DNA of 35,544 nt from the IMG/VR virus record IMGVR_UViG_3300005468_000042, positions 1 to 35,544 of that record. One strand, written 5' to 3'. Within the stretch, counting starts at the first letter, position 1; the number at the start of each line of letters is the position of its first letter. The notes beneath the pieces are model-generated. The model made no database searches. It had not been told where the DNA came from and saw nothing but the letters and a program-made list of their open reading frames with translations. This DNA comes from a virus. This document shows positions 22,474-29,087 of the stretch, in pieces. The position numbers and the translations under genes are program-made.

Positions 22474-22536
22474 AGCGACCTGGGGCGGATTCGAACCGCC
22501 ATCCCACACACCTCACACTCGGCTATCGTGGTCGCT
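22474..22536 (-). tRNA. Short tRNA-like RNA lacking a full anticodon/D region
   Basis: The 3' side has a canonical T-arm GGCGG-TTCGAAT-CCGCC. Then three bases and GGTCGCT pair perfectly (7 bp) with AGCGACC at the 5' end. Only 27 bases lie between the acceptor and the T-arm, against about 41 normally, so a D-arm and an anticodon arm cannot both form. A 5' end farther upstream is possible: GACCTGA near 22600 pairs 6 of 7 with CCAGGTC. No anticodon assigned. Confidence 0.4.
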
Positions 22537-22666
22537 CTGCCACATCCCGGTTGCCCATCAGGACCCTATCCCGCCGAGATGCTGAACTACTTCAGGTCTA
22601 CCGCCCTTACTCAAGGGGCGGCAGTCGCCCTGGGACCGGCGAGTGCACCGGCCCCGCGCGACGCGT

Positions 22667-22795
22667 GGGGTAGCCGGGTATCGAACCCGGTCCAGCTACG
22701 TGGCCCACCTCCCGGTTGTCTCGATCAGGGTGGAGACAACGCGCTTTGGGAGTCATTGAAGGCTCGGTCGCCTGCTCGCCTTGGCATACTACCCC
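22667..22795 (-). tRNA. Long tRNA-like RNA (129 nt) with internal insertion
   Basis: Acceptor GGGGTAG pairs perfectly with CTACCCC, followed by A. TA at positions 8-9, a D-like arm TGCC/GGCG, and a T-arm CCGGG-TTCGATA-CCCGG are present. The middle is about 50 bases too long and holds a perfect 8-bp hairpin GTTGTCTC/GAGACAAC inside a CTCCC/GGGAG stem. A CTTCAAT loop is visible, but its stem is poor, so no anticodon is assigned. Confidence 0.5.
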
Positions 22796-22880
22796 GGGCG
22801 GGAGTGTGTGATACTGCTCGCGTGGTAGATCGGCCCCCTCGATGGAGGCAAGGTGTTGAGCTTGATCGCACACCCCCGAG

Positions 22881-22983
22881 TGGAGCGGACGGGACTCGAA
22901 CCCGCACCCCTGCAGCTCTGCCTAGGGACTACTGGGCTCACCCGACCGGTCCGGGTCTGCCCACCCCATTGAGTTACCGCCCC
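22881..22983 (-). tRNA. tRNA-like RNA (103 nt) with an extra hairpin
   Basis: Acceptor GGGGCGG pairs with CCGCTCC (one G-U), discriminator A. TA at 8-9 and T-arm GCGGG-TTCGAGT-CCCGT are normal. About 30 extra bases form a nested hairpin TGGGC-AG-ACCCG-GACCGGT-CGGGT-GA-GCCCA. No standard anticodon arm with U33 can be drawn. It starts 5 bases after the amber tRNA. Confidence 0.5.
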
Positions 22984-22988
22984 ATCGA

Positions 22989-23060
22989 GAGTCGGGTGGG
23001 AGTCGAACCCACAACGACGGGTCTTTAGAGGACCGCGCTCTACCATTGAGCTACCGACTC
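22989..23060 (-). tRNA. tRNA with CUA anticodon (amber suppressor)
   Basis: This 72-nt molecule has a perfect acceptor GAGTCGG/CCGACTC, TA, D-arm GCTC-AATGGTA-GAGC and T-arm GTGGG-TTCGACT-CCCAC. The anticodon loop is CTCTAAA closed by GGTC/GACC, so the anticodon is CUA, which reads UAG. The outermost anticodon-stem pair is C-C. CCA is not encoded. An Arg UCU reading would require shifting the loop by one base and breaking the stem. Amino-acid identity is unknown. Confidence 0.75.
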
Positions 23061-23258
23061 ACAGAGGCGGCGATGTAGCGGGCACCGCCGCCCCCTCTCT
23101 TCCCCACTCCCCAGCCGACCCTCGTCAACTGGAGTTTGGCGCTAGCGGACCACCTGCGTCCCGGCACTGGTCCCCGTACTAGACTTCCGCGCTCCCGGAA
23201 CTCCCCAAATCGCGCGACACCCCATGTCACTCTACCCTGTGGACTTGTCAAGTTACCA
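23061..23258. other. Non-coding leader of the RNA cluster
   Basis: It shows no convincing gene. It contains a second minus-strand TTGACA (23246-23251) without a -10 at the right distance, and a weak acceptor-like pairing GGAGTT/AACTCC (23131-23204) without a proper T-loop. Confidence 0.4.
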
Positions 23259-23324
23259 GGCGCGGCGGGGGTCATTCGGGGGGTCGGATGACGGGTCGGG
23301 GCTGCTGCCCCATCCCGCCGCGCC
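23259..23324 (-). other. Large GC stem structure in the leader of the RNA cluster
   Basis: An 11-bp inverted repeat (GGCGCGGCGGG at 23259-23269, complement at 23314-23324) encloses 44 bases. Within these, GGGGC-AGCA-GCCCC and a GTCAT/ATGAC stem can also form. It lies between the operon end and the tRNAs. It may terminate the 12-gene operon or act as a processing or attenuation structure. Confidence 0.5.
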
Positions 23325-23333
23325 ATGGACACC

Positions 23334-23363
23334 AGTAGATCAGTCGGCCACATCTGGTGTCAA
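23334..23363 (-). promoter_or_regulatory. Promoter for the RNA cluster
   Basis: Read on the minus strand: TTGACA, 18-bp spacer, TCTACT. The -35 lies in the last codons of the JAMM gene and the -10 just past its stop. It is oriented toward the tRNA genes. Confidence 0.5.
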
Positions 23364-23804
23364 GTGCTGTGTCGGAAGCACCTCGATGGGCTCGGGGACC
23401 ACCTGGTGGAACGCCACCGGACGCCAGGCCCGCACATAGAACCCGAGGTCTCCTGACCCGCTCGCAGCCGCCGAGATCGCCCGCTCCACCGCCACCACCA
23501 CCTGGATCGGAGAAGGCCACCCGAGCATCGCCAGATCCGTCGGTGACAGCTCCGGCAGTCCGAACGGGTGAGAGTGGTAGACCCCGATCGGCTCCAGGTC
23601 CTGCTGGTCCAGCCGGGAATACAGCGACAGCTGCTCCCGGGTGTTGAACCGGTAGGTCGTCAACGGGTTGATCGCGATGTTGAGCATCGGGTGTACCGCG
23701 ACTACCGAGCCGTGCCGGCCGATCAGCACCCCACACGCCTCGCTCGGGGCATCGGTCAGGCAGTGCTGCAAGACCTCATCCAGGTGTGCGCGGCGGATCC
23801 TCAC
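23340..23804 (-). CDS. JAMM/MPN metalloprotease
   Basis: This 154-residue protein starts at GTG 23804, overlapping the previous TGA (GTGA). It has the full JAMM zinc motif: Glu22 in SEACGVLIGR, His77 and His79 in YHSHP, then Ser87 and Asp90 (HxHP-x6-SxxD). This is a stand-alone JAB domain, close in size to the actinobacterial Mec+ type that cleaves CysO conjugates; others remove ubiquitin-like proteins. It is not fused to an NlpC/P60 domain as in tail-tip proteins. It is the last gene of the operon. Its substrate is unknown. Reversal of a host ubiquitin-like defence conjugation is an attractive guess. Confidence 0.8.
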   Translation of the reverse strand: MRIRRAHLDEVLQHCLTDAPSEACGVLIGRHGSVVAVHPMLNIAINPLTTYRFNTREQLSLYSRLDQQDLEPIGVYHSHPFGLPELSPTDLAMLGWPSPIQVVVAVERAISAAASGSGDLGFYVRAWRPVAFHQVVPEPIEVLPTQHLTPDVAD

Positions 23805-24142
23805 TGCTGGTGTCGGCCCGGCTCGTCGTCGGGCAGCGCCTGGGCGTCCAAGCTGAACACCCTCGTGATGGCATCGGCCAGCCGGCTCGGCACCACCGGA
23901 CCGGTGTTGTCCTCGACCCCAGTGACCAGGAACACCCCGGCCAGTGCGACCACCGCCAGGGTCGAGGCCGACCCCCGCAGGTGTTCGATGTGGTCGACCA
24001 GCTTCGGACCGCCGAGCGGACCGGTGTTGGTCTGGACCGTATCGCCCAGCCGGTGGGCCCGCTCGGCGTCGTCGGCCCAACGCATCCGCTGTAGGGCCTC
24101 GGTCAGCAGATCCATCGGGTTTACCGGTACGTCGATCTTCAT
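23801..24142 (-). CDS. Small protein with one hydrophobic segment
   Basis: This 113-residue protein starts at ATG 24142, overlapping the HTH gene stop (ATGA). It begins MKIDVPVNPMDLLTEALQRM, then helical charged sequence, a hydrophobic stretch TLAVVALAGVFLVTG (about 61-75) that may cross the membrane, and an acidic end. The N-terminal half resembles small actinophage membrane-associated proteins, but I cannot name a family. It immediately precedes the JAMM gene. Confidence 0.65.
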   Translation of the reverse strand: MKIDVPVNPMDLLTEALQRMRWADDAERAHRLGDTVQTNTGPLGGPKLVDHIEHLRGSASTLAVVALAGVFLVTGVEDNTGPVVPSRLADAITRVFSLDAQALPDDEPGRHQQ

Positions 24143-24498
24143 GTCATCCTTTCGGGGTCGTCGATCAGGGCCTGCACGATCTTGGCCCAGGTGTCGTTGC
24201 GCAGCAACGGGGTGCGGCGGTCCGCCTTGTACATGGCGACCGCCGAAGAGGAGATCCCCAACATCTGCCCCGCCTGTTTGTTGCCGTGCCGGGCTGCCAG
24301 CTCGACCAGCACCTCCAAGATGGTCCCCCAGCAACGGAAGGTCCCGATCTTCAATGCCGGAGCCGGGTCGCCGAGGTTGAACTCCTCCCCGTCTGGCCAT
24401 TCCAGCAGGAACCACCTGCGGGTACCGCTACTGATATACAGGTAGCGGGTCCGTGCGTACCGGCGGTCGAGGTTGCGTGGGCTGCGCTCGTCGGTCAT
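24139..24498 (-). CDS. Putative HTH DNA-binding protein
   Basis: This 119-residue protein starts at ATG 24498, overlapping the upstream TGA. The N-terminal half is beta-rich (RYLYISSGTRRWFLLEWPDG). Residues about 65-100 read LAARHGNKQAGQMLGISSSA followed by VAMYKADRRTP, which fits a Cro/C1-type helix-turn-helix (QAGQMLGISSSAVAMY). It may regulate phage promoters; the GGGACAG array or the terminase palindrome are candidate targets, but nothing here links them. Confidence 0.65.
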   Translation of the reverse strand: MTDERSPRNLDRRYARTRYLYISSGTRRWFLLEWPDGEEFNLGDPAPALKIGTFRCWGTILEVLVELAARHGNKQAGQMLGISSSAVAMYKADRRTPLLRNDTWAKIVQALIDDPERMT

Positions 24499-25214
24499 GG
24501 CCGGGCGAACTTGGACAGGAACCGGCGCAGCACCGAGCTGCCCGAGTCGACGAGTTCGTCGGGCTCGTTGTTGTGGATCGGCCCCACCGGCAGCCGGACA
24601 AGCTCCGGCTGTTTGTGGGGGTCCTGGTAGATCTCCCCGTCGCGGCGGAGCCACTCCTGCGCCTCGTGGGTCTCCACCCGCAGGACCTCGGCCAGCAGCC
24701 ACTCGGCAAACAGCTCTGACCTCCCGTATAGGTGCTCCGGGATGGTTATCTGGGCGGCGATCGAGATCACCGGCGGATGGGTGGTGCTCCCCCATTCGGG
24801 GCGGGGACGCCAGCGGGCATCCGGGACCCGGGCTTTGATTCTCAGGATCAGCCCCTGGAACGGCCCACCCGGGATGAGCCTGAACTCGAAGTTCGGCTTG
24901 TAGGTGAACCTGGCCAGCTCCTGCTCGAACCAGTGGTACTGGACCCAGGTATCCGGCGCCACCGCCGGGTTGATATTGACACCTTCCAGCATCAGTTGCC
25001 CCGCCTTCAGACCTTCCGTCACCATCGCGTTGATCCTTAGCCGCCAATCCGACTCCCCGTCGTCGGCCATATACCCCGCCTCGGTCCACCCGGGGCCTCC
25101 GATCGGGGTCCCGACCGGGCCGGTCAGCAGCCGACCCCCCTTGACCCGGATGACCGGGGGTTTGCACTCGGTGCGCTCGAAATCGTCCGGCACCTCGAAC
25201 CTGCTATCGGTCAT
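24495..25214 (-). CDS. Hypothetical protein, 239 aa
   Basis: It starts at ATG 25214, overlapping the previous TGA (ATGA). Mixed alpha/beta, no signal peptide. It contains VIRVKGGRLLTGP, WRLRINAMVTEGLKAGQLML, FEFRLIPGGPFQGLILRIKA, a helical region AEWLLAEVLRVETHEAQEWL, and a C-terminal SVLRRFLSKFARP. No catalytic motif recognised. The operon context (nucleotide and RNA metabolism genes) suggests an early or middle function. Confidence 0.65.
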   Translation of the reverse strand: MTDSRFEVPDDFERTECKPPVIRVKGGRLLTGPVGTPIGGPGWTEAGYMADDGESDWRLRINAMVTEGLKAGQLMLEGVNINPAVAPDTWVQYHWFEQELARFTYKPNFEFRLIPGGPFQGLILRIKARVPDARWRPRPEWGSTTHPPVISIAAQITIPEHLYGRSELFAEWLLAEVLRVETHEAQEWLRRDGEIYQDPHKQPELVRLPVGPIHNNEPDELVDSGSSVLRRFLSKFARP

Positions 25215-25792
25215 AGGTCCAACCTCCTGATCATCGCCTCCATCTGCCCGGTCACTTCACCCCAGGTCGGGTAGTCCGGGCGGATCGCGTAGTACGGCTC
25301 CGGCACCTCGGCGTGGATCACCTGTAGACCCTGGAACACCGACACCGACGGGCCGACCGCCAGCGGCAACACCCACACGATCTTCGGTGGGGGGAACATC
25401 TGGCTTCGCATCTGTTCGATCACCGCCGCGTGCCAGCGGGTCTCGTGCTCGACCATCTCCAGGTCGTGCCGGCGACCCCAGTTCTGCTGTTTCGGACCCC
25501 TCCAGACATATCGCCACAGGTCGCGGGTCCGACCCTCCTGCCAGTCGTAGTGGTGGTCCCAGTTGGTGGCCAGGTCGTCGGGTTCGGGGCCGGACTCCAG
25601 CCAGATCCGGGCGTTGATGTCCCACAGCGGCAGTACGTGGATCATCTGGTTGACCGGACGCACCCAACCGGGCTGGACCGGATGTGCCGGGTAGGTCTTG
25701 GCCTGCCCGTGCCACGGTCCGCCTTCGAACCCGAACCACGCTTCGCCGGGTGGTGGTTTCTGTCTGCGGGTATCCCATTTGAAGGTGGTCAT
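25211..25792 (-). CDS. Hypothetical Trp-rich protein, 193 aa
   Basis: It starts at ATG 25792, one base after the previous TGA, a spacing consistent with re-initiation. An upstream start at 25870 lies within the preceding gene. It begins MTTFKWDTRRQKPPPGEAWF, with GGPWHGQAKTYP and a WDHHYDWQEGRTRDLWRYVW stretch containing many Trp and His residues, then IVWVLPLAVGPSVSVFQGLQ. Cytoplasmic. No family recognised. Confidence 0.65.
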   Translation of the reverse strand: MTTFKWDTRRQKPPPGEAWFGFEGGPWHGQAKTYPAHPVQPGWVRPVNQMIHVLPLWDINARIWLESGPEPDDLATNWDHHYDWQEGRTRDLWRYVWRGPKQQNWGRRHDLEMVEHETRWHAAVIEQMRSQMFPPPKIVWVLPLAVGPSVSVFQGLQVIHAEVPEPYYAIRPDYPTWGEVTGQMEAMIRRLDL

Positions 25793-25793
25793 C

Positions 25794-25982
25794 TCAAGCT
25801 CCGTATTCGTCGCAGGTCGCCGCGTGGGCTTGGGACAGGATATCCAGGGCCTCCTCCGCCGGGACCCCAAGGTCGATCAACCGCCCAGCCAACGCGACAT
25901 AGGTGTCCTCGTTGTGGGGGTCCCACCACCCGACCGGCCCAGTCCATTCGACGATCCGCCTGCGCAGCTCTGTGTTGTCCAT
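25794..25982 (-). CDS. Small hypothetical protein, 62 aa
   Basis: It starts at ATG 25982, sharing one base with the TAA of the 41-aa gene (TAATG). It begins MDNTELRRRIVEWTGPVGWW, then DPHNEDTYVALAGRLIDLG and EEALDILSQAHAATCDEYGA. Largely helical. The coupling and the good coding character support it. No family recognised. Confidence 0.65.
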   Translation of the reverse strand: MDNTELRRRIVEWTGPVGWWDPHNEDTYVALAGRLIDLGVPAEEALDILSQAHAATCDEYGA

Positions 25983-26107
25983 TATCGTCGCCTCCAGCCG
26001 GTCACGACCGAGCGGTACCCGTCCGGCTCGGGCACCGAGAACCCACACCCGGGTCGTTCGCACTCGATCCGGCGGCCCCGGTTGATCAGCCGGTGGGCGC
26101 AGGTCAT
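25982..26107 (-). CDS. 41-aa Cys-containing mini-protein
   Basis: It starts at ATG 26107, overlapping the previous TGA (ATGA), and ends in TAA overlapping the next ATG. It begins MTCAHRLINRGRRIECERPG and continues CGFSVPEPDGYRSVVTGWRR. Cys3, His5, Cys16 and Cys21 could bind one zinc ion. The double overlap is the main evidence that it is translated. Confidence 0.6.
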   Translation of the reverse strand: MTCAHRLINRGRRIECERPGCGFSVPEPDGYRSVVTGWRRR

Positions 26108-26334
26108 TGCAGGTAGTCCGGCCTGGACAGTGGGGCGTACTGTTCGACCGCCATCCCACCGAGGATCACCGCGTTCGGGGTGAAGATCGCATAGCCGAGG
26201 TCGGGGCCGGTCTGGGTTTCGCGCAGTGACACCTGTGCCCCGCCGGGTACCGCCTGTGCGGCCACCACCGGCGCCTCGAACCGGACGTTCTTGACGAACG
26301 GGCCCAACATGTGGACCACCACCGCGTGGTTCAC
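26104..26334 (-). CDS. Small beta-rich hypothetical protein, 76 aa
   Basis: The start is GTG 26334, overlapping the exonuclease stop (GTGA); an upstream TTG at 26349 is less likely. It begins VNHAVVVHMLGPFVKNVRFE, then APVVAAQAVPGGAQVSLRE and AVILGGMAVEQYAPLSRP. It looks like a small beta-barrel or sheet, without a signal peptide. Function unknown. It does not end in Gly-Gly, so it is not an obvious ubiquitin-like partner for the JAMM protein. Confidence 0.6.
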   Translation of the reverse strand: MNHAVVVHMLGPFVKNVRFEAPVVAAQAVPGGAQVSLRETQTGPDLGYAIFTPNAVILGGMAVEQYAPLSRPDYLQ

Positions 26335-27164
26335 CAGCCTCGCCTCCAACCACAGTCCGGGCAGATCACCTGGTAATCGTGCGACCTACCCTTCCCCGGA
26401 GGGTCTGTCACTCCGTGGCCCATCGGGAGCACGCAGACCCGTCCGTCGCCCTCCTCGTCGCCACAGATCTGGATTGGCTCCGGCTCCGGCTCCGGTACCC
26501 CGAACCCGAAGTCGAGCGACCGCTCGACCAGCCGGCCGTCGGGTAGCCTCGACGGCATCCCCCCGCTCTGGTTGATCTGGTGGGTTCGCAGGTACTCCCA
26601 TTGCTCCCGGTGCCGCAGGGCATCCCGCAGGGCGTGATGGGGCGGGTCGATGATCTCGGTCGGGATCGCGTCGATGCTCACCCCGAGGTGTCCACCAAAC
26701 TGTCTCAGGTCGTGGGTGAACCACGGGGCCCAGTCGGGTTTGTTGGTCATCTTGCCCCAACACAGCTGCATCAGCGCTACATGGTCGTAGGCGCCGCAGT
26801 CGGCCCACAGCTGCAGCTCCTGGTCATCCTGGCTGGCCTGCTGTAGGAACTGCCGGACCGCGTTGCGGACCATCCGGCGGGGCATGACCTCGTTGCTGGT
26901 ATCGTCCAGGTGGAAGCTGTGGCCCGCCACATCGACCATCGGCCTGCCCCGGCTATCTTTACGCAGCGGCAACAGCGGGACCACGTTGGTCATCAGCCAG
27001 TGCTGGTGGGCGATCCGCTCATAGGGCCCGTCCTCGGCCACACCGATCTCAATCTCTTCGAGCACCCCATGGAAGGTGTGGCCCACCTCGTCGACCAGCC
27101 CAACCGAGATCGGCTGGAGGTTTGACCCGTCCTCCCAGAACTCGAAGTCGTAGAACACCCTCAT
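26331..27164 (-). CDS. Rv2179c-like DEDDh 3'-5' exoribonuclease with Cys-rich tail
   Basis: This 277-residue protein starts at ATG 27164, overlapping the PurB stop (ATGA). The N-terminus MRVFYDFEFWEDG has the first metal ligands (Asp6, Glu8) in the context typical of Mycobacterium Rv2179c (RNase AS). GAYDHVAL supplies Asp127, and HALRDA (177-182) supplies the His and Asp of the DEDDh set. RNase AS removes 3' adenylate from RNA. The phage protein has about 80 extra C-terminal residues with an acidic EPEPEPE linker and Cys/His positions (ICGDEEGDGRVC, ICPDCGW) that may bind zinc. It could process phage tRNAs or degrade host RNA. Confidence 0.8.
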   Translation of the reverse strand: MRVFYDFEFWEDGSNLQPISVGLVDEVGHTFHGVLEEIEIGVAEDGPYERIAHQHWLMTNVVPLLPLRKDSRGRPMVDVAGHSFHLDDTSNEVMPRRMVRNAVRQFLQQASQDDQELQLWADCGAYDHVALMQLCWGKMTNKPDWAPWFTHDLRQFGGHLGVSIDAIPTEIIDPPHHALRDALRHREQWEYLRTHQINQSGGMPSRLPDGRLVERSLDFGFGVPEPEPEPIQICGDEEGDGRVCVLPMGHGVTDPPGKGRSHDYQVICPDCGWRRGW

Positions 27165-28582
27165 AGCAGCTGCCCCACATCCCACGGGATACCGACCGCC
27201 CCGGCCATAGCCAGCTCGTACCGGACCCGCTCGATCTGATCCCGAGCCAACCCGACCTGCCGGTCCTCCCGGATGATCTGCAGGATCTCATCCTGGCTGA
27301 GCGCCGGGAACTGCTGACTCACCGACGCAGCCAACCCGAACCGGTCCGCCCCGTGTTTCTCGACCGCCTCCCGCAGCACCTCGTGGCCGCGCTCCCGGGG
27401 GATCCCGAGCTTCACCAGCTGGGCCAGGATCCGCCCGGTCGCCATCGGCATCTGATAGGCGACTCGTTCGACTTTGTGGGCCTGCTCGTCGATCTGCAGG
27501 ACTGACAGCAGGTACTGGAAGTTGCGCATGACCGCGTCGGCGGCGAGCATCGCCCCGGGCAGGGCCACCCGGCGGGTGACCGAGTCCGACACGTCGCCCT
27601 CGTTCCAGGTCGGTCCGAGGTTGTCGATCATCGCCCGGTAGCCTTTCAGGACCGCCCGCAGCCCATGGATCCGCTCCGCGTACCGCATGTTGCGCTTGTG
27701 CGGCATCGCCGAGGACCCGACCTGCCCCGGGGTCTGCCCCTCCCAGCACAGATCGTTGCCGGCCATCAGCCGCAGGGTGACGCACAGGTCCGCGATCGGG
27801 GCGGTCGAAGAGTCCAGGTACTGGATCAGTTCGAGGTCCTGGTAGCGGGGGCTGGTCTGGCCGGTCACCCAGGTGTCGATCTGGTCGCCAGCTTCAAACT
27901 GGGCCCGGATCGTGTCGACCCCGAAGATCTCCGTCAGGTCGGCTGCGTTACCGACCGCCCCCATGAACCCCCGGGTCCGGAAGTTGATCGTGTTGCCGCG
28001 TAGCATCTGAGATACGCAGCGGGCGAACCGGCTGGCCAGCAGGATCGGCTGAGCCGGCACGTTGTGGGTCCGCCCGGGGACCACGATCTCGAAAGTCCGG
28101 TCGATCCAGGTGTCCAGGCTGGATAGGATCGCCCGCTCCCTGGACCTGAACAGGTCGAACGCGGTGAACATGATCCCGTGGACGGCGTTCTCCGTGACAT
28201 CGCTGGAGGTCAACCCGAGGTGCAGCTTGCCCCGACTGCCGGCGAGCGCGTCGAACACCTCCAGGTGGGCTTTCAGGTCATGCCGGGTGCGCTGCTCGGT
28301 GTCTTCGATCTTGCGCAGGTAATCCCCGTAGAAGGTGGCGTCCAGCCATTCTTCGCGGTTGCTCTGGCCCTGCATCCGGGCTTTCAACCCGGCCAGTAGC
28401 CGCTCGTGGATCGTCTCGTGGGCCTCGACATCTTCGGCGCTGATCAGCTCGGGCGAGTGGGTCGCCTGGGCTTTCATCACCTCCATCCAGATGGTGCGTT
28501 GGCAGGCCAGCATCGAGTCGTGACTCAGGACCGAGACCATCTCGGGGCTGGCATAACGGCGGGTGTCGGTGAGAGGGATCAT
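27161..28582 (-). CDS. purB: Adenylosuccinate lyase
   Basis: This 473-residue protein starts at ATG 28582, overlapping the previous TGA (ATGA). Fumarase/aspartase-superfamily signatures are intact: TSSDVTEN (125-132), GRTHNVPAQP with catalytic His173, and the flexible loop GSSAMPHKRN (289-298). PurB removes fumarate from SAICAR and adenylosuccinate in purine synthesis. In phages with 2-aminoadenine DNA the same reaction completes dZMP synthesis after PurZ, normally using the host lyase. No purZ-like gene lies in this window. Codon use and GC match the neighbours. A full-length, apparently active enzyme. Confidence 0.92.
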   Translation of the reverse strand: MIPLTDTRRYASPEMVSVLSHDSMLACQRTIWMEVMKAQATHSPELISAEDVEAHETIHERLLAGLKARMQGQSNREEWLDATFYGDYLRKIEDTEQRTRHDLKAHLEVFDALAGSRGKLHLGLTSSDVTENAVHGIMFTAFDLFRSRERAILSSLDTWIDRTFEIVVPGRTHNVPAQPILLASRFARCVSQMLRGNTINFRTRGFMGAVGNAADLTEIFGVDTIRAQFEAGDQIDTWVTGQTSPRYQDLELIQYLDSSTAPIADLCVTLRLMAGNDLCWEGQTPGQVGSSAMPHKRNMRYAERIHGLRAVLKGYRAMIDNLGPTWNEGDVSDSVTRRVALPGAMLAADAVMRNFQYLLSVLQIDEQAHKVERVAYQMPMATGRILAQLVKLGIPRERGHEVLREAVEKHGADRFGLAASVSQQFPALSQDEILQIIREDRQVGLARDQIERVRYELAMAGAVGIPWDVGQLL

Positions 28583-28770
28583 CGCGGGTCCCACTTCCGG
28601 CCGTGCGGCAGATTCAGGCTGACCGTGGCCCGCAGTCGCAGCCAGGTCACCCCGACCCGTACGGTCTGGGATTGGTCGCCCTGGAACTTCTCCCGATAGG
28701 CGTCGACGGTGGGAGCTAGGCCCCCGGAGTTGTCTTGCCAGATCTGCAGCAGGGTACTGAGCCGGCTCAT
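28579..28770 (-). CDS. Small hypothetical protein, 63 aa
   Basis: It starts at ATG 28770, overlapping the upstream TGA, and its own stop overlaps the PurB start. It begins MSRLSTLLQIWQDNSGGLAP, then DAYREKFQGDQSQTVRVGV and LRLRATVSLNLPHGRKWDPR. One N-terminal helix and a beta hairpin are likely. No family recognised. The context suggests co-expression with purine metabolism. Confidence 0.65.
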   Translation of the reverse strand: MSRLSTLLQIWQDNSGGLAPTVDAYREKFQGDQSQTVRVGVTWLRLRATVSLNLPHGRKWDPR

Positions 28771-29087
28771 CGGCTCCCCCCGGTGACGATGCAATTGCCG
28801 TTCAACCAGGAATACCCCCGGTCGAGGCACTCGTGCACGACCTTGGTGTGTTCCTGCTCGATCTTCAGGTTGTTGGCCTGGCCGCGCAGGACCCCGTAGA
28901 CGATCCCAGCCATGACCCCGAACACGACCAGCAAGATAGCAACCCCGGCCAGGACTCCCTGCCACCACTCACGGCGGTCGTTACGGTCCCGGGCCTGGAT
29001 CCGCAGTCGTTCGGTCTCCTGCTCCCGGGCATGTCTCTGGTCTTCGACGTATGGATCTCGGAACTCGGGCTGTTCGGTGTCGCCCAT
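28767..29087 (-). CDS. Single-span membrane protein, 106 aa
   Basis: It starts at ATG 29087 behind AGGGGAAA; an in-frame GTG at 29123 lacks a site. The N-terminal 50 residues are charged and helical (EQETERLRIQARDRNDRREW). A transmembrane helix (about 42-64: GVLAGVAILLVVFGVMAGIV) and a short outer part with two Cys follow (HECLDRGYSWLNGNCIV). The topology is probably N-in. It is the first gene of the 12-gene operon, with a strong promoter. It could anchor or regulate later products, or act at the host membrane. Confidence 0.7.
   Translation of the reverse strand: MGDTEQPEFRDPYVEDQRHAREQETERLRIQARDRNDRREWWQGVLAGVAILLVVFGVMAGIVYGVLRGQANNLKIEQEHTKVVHECLDRGYSWLNGNCIVTGGSR

Noticed and set aside
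22667-22795. Selenocysteine or opal (UCA) tRNA from the CTTCAAT loop
   Set aside because: The flanking stem has mismatches in all plausible registers and the RNA is much longer than tRNA-Sec, so no anticodon was assigned.
22474-23060. CRISPR array or tmRNA gene in the RNA cluster
   Set aside because: There are no regular direct repeats and no open tag-peptide region ending in ALAA-like codons; each element has its own acceptor stem.
23131-23204. A fifth tRNA-like element (GGAGTT/AACTCC)
   Set aside because: The presumed T-loop (TCCGCTA) lacks the conserved A and the stems are poor.
23246-23251. Second TTGACA upstream of the RNA cluster as a promoter
   Set aside because: No -10-like hexamer lies 16-18 bases downstream; TAGAGT occurs at only 11 bases.
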